From positions 199,849 to 210,223 of the forward strand of contig NW_019091369.1 in NCBI RefSeq assembly GCF_001949145.1: a stretch of 10,375 bases of DNA, in the 5' to 3' direction. Below the pieces are notes generated by a model. The model saw only the letters and a list, made by a program, of their open reading frames with translations. It did no database searches and had not been told where the DNA came from. Within the stretch, counting starts at the first letter, position 1. Every line of letters begins with the position of its first letter. This stretch comes from Acanthaster planci. Taxonomy: Eukaryota > Echinodermata > Asteroidea > Valvatida > Acanthasteridae. Below are positions 1 through 8,816 of the stretch, piece by piece. Position numbers and translations under genes: made by a program.

Positions 1-713
1 TATACGTTGGGGTACGGGCAAACCGTTATATATAATTAACATCTTCCCAACGCAAAAAAGAATACATCTTGAAAATAAAATGCTCTTAATCAAATTATCA
101 AACATCCCGCATCCATATCTGCTCCATTTCACTGCATTGACACCTAAGTGAGAAAGCTGTGAGGAGTCCATCGAAGCTACCTACCAACCAATCTTTTCAG
201 TGATATAAAAATATGCAAATGTTAATAAATGTTTCCCATAAACGGTAAAAGTATAACGACCGAAAGGGGAGTAACAGCACAGTCCCCCATTGAAACCTAA
301 TTATTTAACAGAATCGTATCTCGTTACTGAATGCCCTGCATAATGCTTCGTCACGACAGCAGCGCAAACAACAATAAAACAAAACCAAAACCAACAAACA
401 AGATCAAACAAAAGAATTAGAACAAAACAAAAGAACTTCACTATTACGTACGATACAGGTACGCTATGGGAGAAGGGGATACATATAAGGCTTACAAAAC
501 GTGTTGTTAGATGGGAAGAATTGCATGCATGCAAATAATGTGTTGTAGCTGAAATCTGGTATACGCTAAGCACGTTTGGCGATATTAAAGCCTTCATTTT
601 CACGCTCACGTCGTTTTCACGTTACATGCAATTGGAGTGAAAATAGGCACAGCTTATACTGAGCAATTCTTGCTGCTGTCCATCTATTACATAAAATAAT
701 TTGAATAATTATG
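1..713. other. Downstream intergenic DNA, no gene recognised
   Basis: This is AT-rich sequence with no supported coding region. The one notable element is a 14-bp perfect palindrome TTGCATGCATGCAA (521-534) overlapping the POU octamer ATGCAAAT (529-536). The minus-strand open frame at 301-609 is hydrophobic low-complexity sequence from an A/C-rich run and is taken as chance. Confidence 0.5.
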
Positions 714-719
714 TTTAAT
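714..719 (-). terminator. Candidate poly(A) signal ATTAAA for Hox2
   Basis: No canonical AATAAA occurs on the minus strand below the stop codon. The variant ATTAAA is at 719-714, and two TATAAA variants lie at 876-871 and 781-776. Use of this cluster would give a 3' UTR of about 500 to 700 bases. Which one is used, or whether the true site lies beyond the window, cannot be told from sequence. Confidence 0.28.
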
Positions 720-1391
720 ATATTGAGCACAGTATGTGAAAGGATTTCCCACTGACATTTTTATGCAAGAAACCTTTTATAATATCTGGAAACAAGATTG
801 CAGTGTATTCAAAATTCTAGACTTCCAATAGAACAATTATGATGCTCGAAATAGACCCCAGTCAGTAACATTTATAATGTTTCAGTTGGCACAACTAACC
901 CCTAGCAAGATAGTCGCTACCCCTATACAAAGTGTTTGAGAAAGTATATATAAGAGTAGAATTTCTCAAAGTGCTCACAGAGGGGTCAGCTAGAGACAAC
1001 GTCAACTAATTTGTACGACACTGCCAACACCAAACTTAACTTAGTACAATCTTGGCAAACCACGGTCTACTTGTAGGAGGTTGTCAAGATTTTTTTGGTC
1101 AGGGACGAGCAAAGTTGAGTTTTTGCCCAAATACGTGCCCCTCAAATCCCTGAGGAGACATTTTGTGCTCTTTCCATCGGTCAGGTATAAAGAAAATTCA
1201 GTGGAATCTTTAACTCAGTGGGAGAACAAAAAGTTGAGAAAAACCACACCTTTTTCTAGCAAAACCTGGAATGTTATTCGCCATGAGACTTCACCAATTC
1301 TAATATATTGGTTATCTTGCTTTCTTGTACATGTACTATCTTTGGTGATGGTAATAGAATATGTCGAGCTCAACCTTTGCTCTTTGTGGTT
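720..1391 (-). other. Probable Hox2 3' UTR
   Basis: This is the stretch from the stop codon to the cluster of variant poly(A) signals. It has no convincing coding potential on either strand. The short open frames on the plus strand at 1081-1395 and 1308-1550 have no recognisable domain. The extent is inferred from the poly(A) candidates only. Confidence 0.4.
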
Positions 1392-2039
1392 CTAGTAATG
1401 AGGTGCATACATTATGTTTGCGTTGATGTTAGCATACTGTTGCCCTCCACCGACACCAGACTCCTTCACCGTACACAGCGAGTACTGTGCCTGGGTGAAC
1501 TCGCCCATCTCAGACCCATACGCCAGTCGGTAACCATCGTTCACAGCTGAGCCAGAAGATGATCCCGTGGACAGGGAGCACCACGCCGTCTTAGTGTTAC
1601 CAGGGATGGAGTTGTCCATTCTCTCATCTGTTGAGTGCGGATACGAACCATACCGGGGATGGTACGAGTCGACCCCACCGGGAATACATTGGCGTAGGGT
1701 GCCTAACCCCAGGGTCAGACTTCCCGCCCTCGGGTTGCGGGCGCCCAAACTAGCCGAAGGTTGCTCCATGGCATCAACGGCTTTGGTAGGAGGCTGGCAT
1801 GAGACTGCTGGGACGGACGCTACTTCTTTGGCAGTGGCGAGGTTTCTGTAGTGAGGATCAAGCCGTTGGTTATCGTGACATGGGTTGGACGTCTGCTCAC
1901 CCCTATCAGCGAATGGAGGCGTTCCTATCGCAAACTGTTGCTGAGAGCGCATGTCGCCTTGGTAACACTTGGCTTTGGTTGCATTCTTCATTGCAAGGCG
2001 TTTCTGCTTCATACGACGGTTTTGAAACCAAACCTTAAC
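1392..2039 (-). CDS. Hox2: Hox2 exon 3: recognition helix and C-terminal tail
   Basis: The last coding exon gives residues 181-395 and ends at TAG (1394-1392). It opens right after a long polypyrimidine tract and TTTAG (acceptor at 2040), in phase 0. The first 16 codons read VKVWFQNRRMKQKRLA, homeodomain residues 45-60. Trp48, Phe49, Gln50, Asn51, Arg53 and Met54 are the conserved DNA-recognition residues, and the basic run RRMKQKR can also serve in nuclear import. Position 56 is Gln, where vertebrate Hox2 and fly pb have His. The 199-residue tail is polar and low in complexity, with Gln, Ser, Pro, Gly and Tyr patches (QQQFAIGTPPF, PRYGSYPHS, GVGGGQQYANINANIMYAPHY near the end). It shows no domain I recognise and no clear match to vertebrate Hox2 tails. 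The reading frame is open and intact for its full length. Confidence 0.92.
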   Translation of the reverse strand, partial: VKVWFQNRRMKQKRLAMKNATKAKCYQGDMRSQQQFAIGTPPFADRGEQTSNPCHDNQRLDPHYRNLATAKEVASVPAVSCQPPTKAVDAMEQPSASLGARNPRAGSLTLGLGTLRQCIPGGVDSYHPRYGSYPHSTDERMDNSIPGNTKTAWCSLSTGSSSGSAVNDGYRLAYGSEMGEFTQAQYSLCTVKESGVGGGQQYANINANIMYAPHY

Positions 2040-2277
2040 CTAAATTTTAAAAGAAGAGAGAAAAAGAATTATGTTCTCAGCTGTTCAAAAATTGAACTTT
2101 ATGTTTCACAGTCTCATTTAATTTTTACATGCAAACTTCATGTGCTGTATATCACATGTTTCCACTCATTTCCGTTGATTGTCTCATTGGTGGTCTTCAT
2201 TTTGTTATCTAAAATCTCCTCATTTTAAAAAGCTAGAAATACATGCAGCGTAGATGGTAACGTAGGGGAAAAAACAA

Positions 2278-2287
2278 ACCAATCAGC
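2278..2287 (+). promoter_or_regulatory. CCAAT box (NF-Y-type site)
   Basis: The sequence ACCAATCAGC matches the extended NF-Y consensus and not just the CCAAT core. It marks the low-coordinate edge of the GC-richer island in intron 2. Binding is not shown. Confidence 0.3.
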
Positions 2288-2304
2288 GACTTGGCACCAA
2301 GTCG
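2287..2304. repeat. Inverted repeat CGACTTGG / CCAAGTCG
   Basis: Two exact 8-bp arms are separated by two bases, directly beside a CCAAT box, at the edge of a GC-richer island within intron 2. Confidence 0.6.
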
Positions 2305-4421
2305 AATGTGCACTCATTATGTGCGTTTCGAAAGGATGCCAGGCCACCAGCGCACTACACTCCTTACGTCGACTGCTACCTATCTGCTCCCTCTCATTGC
2401 CGGACATTGGCCGAGACATTACTGTGGGACTGGACTGTGGACTGCTGTGGCCCCCTGCGGCCCAATTCCTGGGGGTTATGCGCCAACCTACTTGTATTTG
2501 TCTGGGCTGGTCTGATCTGGTGTGGGTTGTTGCGGTGTTTGGCAGCTCGACGACCGCTCTGGTATCGTTATGGGGACGTTGGCTGGGCAGGGCCTGTTTC
2601 TGCTGTGTGGCTCCTTAATTCAGGTATTAATTTGGACGATTATAATTTGCCCCTCTCTGTGCTCATTAACAGTTATGTTTTACCAGCTTGCTTTTCATTT
2701 TTTGCAACTCTATAAAAGTTCCCACTTGGCTCTATTTTTGCAATTATTTTTGCTTTGCATGTTATTACATGCTTCAGCTTGTTTGTAATGTATGGTATTT
2801 TATGAAAGGTCGAAGATGGAAATCATCTCAAAACTTTGCTTTTATGCATGCTCTTGTTGAGTTATGTGTATTAAATAAATCTTGCTTTAAATGTATTTGA
2901 CTGGCCTTCTCTCTGCCTGTAATCCCATTGTCCCTTGCTTTTTCATTTTTATACGTTTGCCATACATTTACTGTATAGGCCTATCTGTAACACCATGGTT
3001 AGAATTTTAGCGACTTATTTGTGGATTACAAACGTTTCCACGAATATTTACATAAAATAATTGGGCGTGTGCAAAATTTCGGTTTCTTTTGCGCTCTATT
3101 TCAGAGGTCTCTCCTTGCAAATTGTTGCTTTTCTTCCGTCTTACCGATTATTCACGCTTTCCGTGGACAATGTTTTTGTTATTTGTTATGCTATTTGTTG
3201 GTACTGTTGCGTTACTGAAGGAACGAATCCTACAAGTTAAAATATTAGGACCGCCTTTAGGTTATAATTTTCATTTCATTATATGTTCATTACAACGGTG
3301 CATAACGCGGGGAATTCTGCGTGGGAAACAAACAGAAGATTGGCTTTGGACTGGAAACTATTTCAGGGTTCACGAACTGGGGAATTTGCAAAAAAAGGAA
3401 AGGTGGAAGCTAGCTGCGAAGGGAACTGAAAGCTTGTCGGAAACTTTAAATGACATTAGACTCTAAAAATATTAAAATGGGTGATGGCGTCCTTTCCTTT
3501 ACTTGACTTCAGAGCTTAAGTACGAAAAATCAGATATAAGCTTACATTTGCTGTGGAATCGCACTTTTTCTTGAATTCTGGCCTATAACCTTTGACAGTT
3601 CATTCAGGAATCGTCAACTATTGGGGCCATTCTGAGTGAACAGTGGTCAGGATTAGTCTTTGTGCATCACAGTTTCGGCTAGACCGGTTCATACTAGTTG
3701 GTCTGAAATCAGCCCAACTCAGTATTGATGGCACTGATCATGCTTTAGGACACTCCAACTGGAAACATTTACACAAGCCCTTGGAATTAGAAATGGGCTC
3801 AGGGGTTAAAAGAATGCATCAATTCCATTAAGGCGACCCACCTTCTTATGATGTCGATTTAAGACTAAAATTTGAAATGCGCACGTGCACTTTGAATATG
3901 GAACAAAATATTCGGATTTGTTTCTCGGTGGAGCTACAATTCAAAAGAATTGTAAGATTAAAAGTTGAAAGTTTTACAAAGACAATGATATTAGCACTTC
4001 TGATTTCAGAAAAGAATGTATAGGCCTAGACAGCGCAGTGAATTTCTTCCTTTCAAAATTTATCAGACGAAGCGTTTCAGAGGATCTATTTAAGTGTTAC
4101 AAATGCAAATACTTGAACAGAATTCAACAAAACTACCCTGCTTCTAACACACATTCTTCACATATTTTCAAACCACATTCTTGCTTGTTTATGTAGGTAA
4201 ATAAAGTTAGTTACCTTAAACGTAATCAAAATTACAATGATTAAGTCCCAAACGTTCGACTTTATTTTCTGAAATGAAACTAATATCTTATTAAGTCTGC
4301 AATGCGTCAAATAAACAGCAGGTTTTAATTCCGAGAAAAAGTAAATAAAAATTGAATAAGGGACAAGATGACCTGTAAATAGAAAGGTTATAGTTGGGAT
4401 CCTTGAAAATTTGGTAACTCT

Positions 4422-4456
4422 TTGACAGTAAGTTGACAGTTGGAATCAGTTGACAA
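4422..4456 (+). promoter_or_regulatory. Cluster of three TTGACA units (TALE-type sites)
   Basis: TTGACAG occurs at 4422-4428 and 4433-4439, and TTGACAA at 4450-4456. TGACAG is the core recognised by Meis/Prep/TGIF homeodomain proteins, which are cofactors of Hox proteins. A role as an intronic control element is inference only. Confidence 0.25.
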
Positions 4457-5379
4457 ATTAATTACCGTATTCCAGTTTGATGTTTGTGCATATTTAAAGC
4501 AGTCTAACTTCCTCTACAAAGCCCATTTAAGATCTTTGAATCTTTTGATCGTTTATTGTAAATTTTACATAGGCTTTGTTTGAGTTAATGCTGCTTTGAT
4601 GAATAATTGATGTAATCATGTCTAAATCAAAAGTCAGAATATTAATACCAGATATACAACCATGGAGCGATGTGAATATGGTACTTTATTAAGTTTGATT
4701 TTGGCTGAATGCTCGTTTTTTCCTATGATAGCCAGAGGTAAAAGTGAATCTTATTCAAGCGTTATTACCTTGACAGAGACATTTAATGTGACTAAGCGAC
4801 ACAGTCCATTCACATTAGTCAAAATGAAACATTATGTTTCTTGCACTGCTAGTTAATTTCCCGGCATTACTTGTTAATTTTCATTCAGTACTGATCACTT
4901 GAAAAGGAGAGTTTTCATGACTGATTATAATTAGTGAAAATTACTCAGGCAGACAATCTATTAAAGGGCACTTTTCAGTGTTTCCATGTTTATTTTGCAA
5001 CAATCTCGGGACTGTCATAGCAATACTACGAAATCTATCACAGACAATGAACCGGCACTACGCTTTATTTGAGCATAAATTGTTCTTGGTAACATAATGG
5101 TGCGGGGTTTCCCTTATTAGTATGAGTTTAATTTTGCACATGCCCTTATTTCCATGGAACCCCAACAGAGTGTAAAGTCTATTATATTCTTGGCGACCAC
5201 AACAGACCCCCCTCAGCAGACAGGGTGTAGTTAGTTGATCGAGGCTAACAAGAGACTACTGAGCATATAATTACATAATTATGTGTACAACAAATCCAGA
5301 GCAAGTCTTCAAATCGTGCGCTGTTGGTGTTACGCAAGTTGCACGGCGAGCTGAGGGAAGGCTTTGGTTGGATGTGTGA

Positions 5380-5389
5380 CGCCATGTTG
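5380..5389 (-). promoter_or_regulatory. YY1-type site CAACATGGCG
   Basis: The site matches the YY1 consensus (AANATGGCG). It sits in the middle of a CpG-containing island in intron 2, and its ATG has A at -3 and G at +4. YY1 sites overlapping a start codon are a known arrangement near some promoters, but here there is no other proof of a promoter. Confidence 0.28.
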
Positions 5390-6406
5390 CCGAGACGTTA
5401 CCGGCCTCTCGCGCGATCGCCAGCCTTTGCGTGACTTTGGACATGATGATGGACCCTTTTCTTCGCACCAATGTCAGTCGACGATGGTTACCACGATGGG
5501 TATGCATTTGGTGAGTTTTGTGAATATATTGCACCATTTAATGGATGTATTTTCTAGTATTTCCTTTTCACTTCGTGTCACTGTATTCGCGGGCACATAT
5601 GTCTACATGTACTCGTGCATATTATAATGGGCGGCCATACTGTTCATTATGTGTGGCGTATTATTCAACGCATACAAATTTGTTCGAATTTGGAAATCAT
5701 ATTTGTAGACATTTGTATTCTGAGAATCAATACATGTGAAGGGAAGATTTGTAACTCGGGAATAGTTTGTATATCAGTGAAGATAACAACTGCTAAAGAG
5801 TTTTGTGTGAGACCGTGTTATTGGATTTCTGCCTTCAAAATAGGCCTAGTGTCTGGGTGTATAAATCCCTAATTGGTGTACGGATTTCCTTACAGCGACA
5901 CTGACAAAATCAATGCTCCTATTACTTGGAAGTTGCAACGCTTCAAGTCAAACGGAATCTGAGAAAACAACAATTGCAATCACAGCTTGTAAGAATGCCC
6001 GTCTTTTTGGTTTTTATTTTCTTCTTACACCACACCGCTTCTGGAAACAGTGACACAGTTTGTGTACGGTTTGTTTCCGTGGGCTTTCTTGAACACAGAG
6101 AGAACAGATAAAATGAGAGAATAACGCAATATGACGGTAGCAATACGATGAACTTGCTGCATATTGGCACGAATACCAGTAACTACGCCACTTCGTATAC
6201 AAGAACAAGCCGCCCGAACTCAACCTATGAGCATAATGCAGTGGGTTTTTATTTTACTATTTTACTTCATTTTACCATTTCCAGTAACGATCCTGATGAT
6301 GGTACACATTATGATTTAATGAATGATCAGCTGGATTTTGGTGGACGGTGCAGGAAATTGGCTGGTGATTGACTTTAGCGCATATAGAGAAAGGAAATGT
6401 GTGTAC

Positions 6407-6552
6407 CTGCCGCTCTGTCAATTCCAGCAGACATGCAATCTCGATTCGGCGTGGCCTGCAGATGTACTTGTTGAAGCGGAATTCTTTCTCGAGCTCCAAG
6501 AGCTGAGTGTTGGTGAAGGCGGTACGAACTCGGCGAGATGGGGCGGCCTTAA
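6407..6552 (-). CDS. Hox2: Hox2 exon 2: homeodomain residues 1-44
   Basis: This internal exon encodes residues 132-180: Val (split codon), the linker KAAP, then the homeodomain from its first residue to residue 44. The acceptor is a pyrimidine-rich stretch ending TTGTGCAG at 6553. The donor is CAG then GTACAC at 6406. Helix 1 contains [12 protein letters not shown] (homeodomain 9-20), and helix 2 and the turn contain [13 protein letters not shown] (23-35) and LTERQ (40-44). [11 protein letters not shown] together with [13 protein letters not shown] is the hallmark of the Hox2/proboscipedia group and separates it from Hox1, Hox3 and the central Hox groups. Invariant fold residues Leu16, Phe20 and Leu40 are present. 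The exon only makes sense joined to exon 3, which supplies the recognition helix. A transcription factor acting in the nucleus on axial patterning genes is the family role. Residues Arg21, Ile26, Cys36 and Glu39 depart from typical vertebrate Hox2. Confidence 0.93.
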
Positions 6553-8816
6553 CTGCACAATTAGAAAAAGTTGGCGGGAATCACCCATGGTTAGCAGAAT
6601 AGAATCAAAGATGTTCAATGCTGACAGAGGAGATCCTAGTCCGTTTTAAAGTTTCCACTTCATCTTGCCTCAGCCATTCCAATCACCTTCATGTTTTAGC
6701 ACATGCTGGAAACAGGTGGTTTTGTCTTCATCAGCTGCACTTCAATCATAACTATTGAAAGACTTCTCTACATTATTGATCTTTTTATTGTACTATGTTG
6801 ACAAAGTCAACCGTTTCTCTATTTTTTACATCCAAATTCCAATGTTTCTGCTCGAAGTTAATGTGTATATTAATTTTTAGTTCTCAAATGCCTTTTTCTT
6901 CATGGCAATCTTTCCCATTAAACGCTTGATTGTCCATAGAGTGTACGGGGCAGGTTATGAGCCATTATAGTTTCTCTCTGTTTACATTTTTCAGCTTTTA
7001 AAACTTGTTTAAAGTCCGGTTGTCATGCATTTCCGAAATACTACGACTTCAGCACGGTTTGATGACAGAACATTGTCTAACCCAAGTCCGCCCGATAGAT
7101 CCACGCGGCCGTTGAGCCTCAGGGGCCTACTTGACAATGTCTTGCAAGTGCCTCAAGTCCCAACGACCGATCACCGTAAGCTTTTTCACCGCGAGGTGTC
7201 TTTATAGATGACCACTTGAAATGCCAAACTTAATAGGCCTATAACAAATAACAACTCATCCAGCATTACTTGTTTTAATTTTTTCCATTTGAAAGTCGGT
7301 TTCCGTTTGTTAATCCTTTACAAATATTCTGTTCTGCTTTCAACCTATTTGTCTTGACACTGAAGCTTGACTTTTTTAAAAACGTCGTTCCATTCCTAAT
7401 TAATTTTTCATCCCGGACTGACTTTCAGGAAATGAAATTTGAGCGAAGGCATTGCTATTGAGTGGTCCAGTGTATGTTTCCCGGACAAGATAGAAATTGA
7501 CGATACACTTTCCTGCAATATTAGGCAATTTGAGTCAAATTTTGCCCCATTTTTACTGGCACCATCACGTTTGCCATCGGTTGAAGAGAGGGGGCGGGGT
7601 GCATCCCCTATTCCGACTCGCTATTCTAATGATGCATCTGTCGTCATTTTCCACAACCCGGAGGACTTCTTTTTCGAATTGTAAATTTAGGGGCCCAGTA
7701 AATCATGAAAAAACCTTGCTCTCAATCTTTGGTCTAAAGACTGCAAATAGAGGGGACGAGAATTTCAAGTCAAAACCAAAAGACAATCGAATCAAACAAG
7801 ACACAATGGATTTTAACGGTGCCTGTTACGCGGAGAACAGGCGCGGTATGAAAAAAAAATGCACGACGAAGTTTCTAATAGAGTTCAAACTTAAGCTAAT
7901 TAATTTTAAATCGACACATCAGAACTCTAAACACGCAACACACGCGAAAGAGCAGGTTGAATTGCACACATGTCCTTACGGGCTGTGGGTGAAACATGCC
8001 ATGGGTCACAATAGAATATCGTTCTTCAAGGCTTTCAATCATTGTGTTGTTAGTTTCTGGGCTTAAGAGTGAAAAACACATTAAAAAAGAGCCTGTCTTC
8101 ACATCAAATGGCTGTCTTGAAACGTGAATTAAAATAGGCGTTTCCGACAGGCTGGAAATATACTTACAATGTGACACATTTGGTACCCAAAATATTCATT
8201 AGATTTTATTAAAACTCTAAGATCCTACCGAAGACCAACGTTCCTGTCATATATATCGTTAACAGTTTGGCGAATGGAGTTGCTGAATTTCTTGTTGAAA
8301 TTAATAATTGTCAACATACATTCGAGGAAGCTGTACCAGCTTGTGGTGTGATGAAAGTGGGGGGAGGCGGGAAACTTGGAATCGTTGGGGGCGGTGGGCC
8401 TGGCAAAACACTTTTTCAAGAGAAGAAAATTTCGTGTCTCTGTGTGTTTGTTGGAGGGGGAGCTCTCATCAGCAACGAAATGAAAAACTAACGGTTTTTA
8501 AGGGTGTCAATTACGAGGGTTTTCCTAGTCCAGTTCAGTCTAATTAATGATTTTCAGTCACTTTTAATTGCTTTTTGTCTTACTTTTTTTCGGGACGGAG
8601 AGAGGTATCAGACACCCCCCTTGTTCCGCGCGACGCTCATGCCAGGAATCGGGAGATGACAGAATTACAAACATCATCAAAAATGACATTGACATATCTA
8701 CAGCCTTCAAGCGAAAGTGTTTACAAAGGAAGAAGACGCTGTTAGGCATATGGTATCATTAATTAATTTCAACGAATTCGGACTTTGTTTTCGAATGAAC
8801 AGGGTCTCAAGCTTAC
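6553..8816 (-). other. Hox2: Hox2 intron 1
   Basis: This phase 1 intron of 2,264 bases lies between the hexapeptide exon and the homeobox exon, the classic place for a Hox intron. It begins GTAAGC and ends TTGTGCAG. Mostly AT-rich, it holds a GC-richer patch at about 7060-7200, a nested inverted repeat at 8090-8153, and a G-rich stretch at 8359-8398 on the strand opposite the transcript. No additional exon was recognised. The phase match of exons 1 and 2 means none is needed. An unusually long plus-strand open frame at 7497-8066 is discussed as a finding. Confidence 0.85.
8090..8153. repeat. Nested inverted repeat in intron 1
   Basis: The outer arms AGCCTGTC (8090-8097) and GACAGGCT (8146-8153) enclose the inner arms GAAACG (8119-8124) and CGTTTC (8139-8144). 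The right-hand inner and outer arms are separated by one base; the left ones are 21 bases apart, so any folded stem would carry a large one-sided bulge. Confidence 0.5.

Larger units (their letters stand above)
2040..6406 (-). other. Hox2: Hox2 intron 2, interrupting the homeobox
   Basis: This phase 0 intron of 4,367 bases splits the homeobox between residues 44 (Gln) and 45 (Val). It starts GTACAC and ends with a pyrimidine-rich run and TTTAG. It contains two GC-richer islands at about 2270-2620 and 5290-5500, a cluster of TTGACA units at 4422-4456, paired TAATTA cores at 5268-5281 and several short palindromes. Outside these it is ordinary AT-rich sequence. The open frames within it have no recognisable protein similarity and are taken as chance. 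Confidence 0.88.

Noticed and set aside
301-609. Minus-strand 102-codon open frame
   Set aside because: Low-complexity hydrophobic translation of an A/C-rich stretch beyond the Hox2 3' end, with no other support.
1567-1851. Plus-strand open frame opposite exon 3
   Set aside because: It is the antisense of the Hox2 C-terminal tail; its openness follows from the codon composition of the real exon.
2308-2715. 135-codon plus-strand open frame in intron 2
   Set aside because: Trp/Leu/Cys-rich translation of a G-rich stretch, no recognisable domain, and no ATG-exon structure; likely chance.
2868-2880. Plus-strand AATAAA as the end of a plus-strand gene
   Set aside because: There is no supported plus-strand coding sequence before it; the hexamer is expected by chance in AT-rich DNA.
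3089-3466. 125-codon plus-strand open frame with hydrophobic N-terminus
   Set aside because: The hydrophobic run comes from T-rich DNA, there is no homologous domain that I recognise, and it lies within an intron on the other strand.
6240-6285. Strong plus-strand splice acceptor (T-rich run ending CCAG)
   Set aside because: No plus-strand coding exon follows; pyrimidine-rich tracts are common in this intron.
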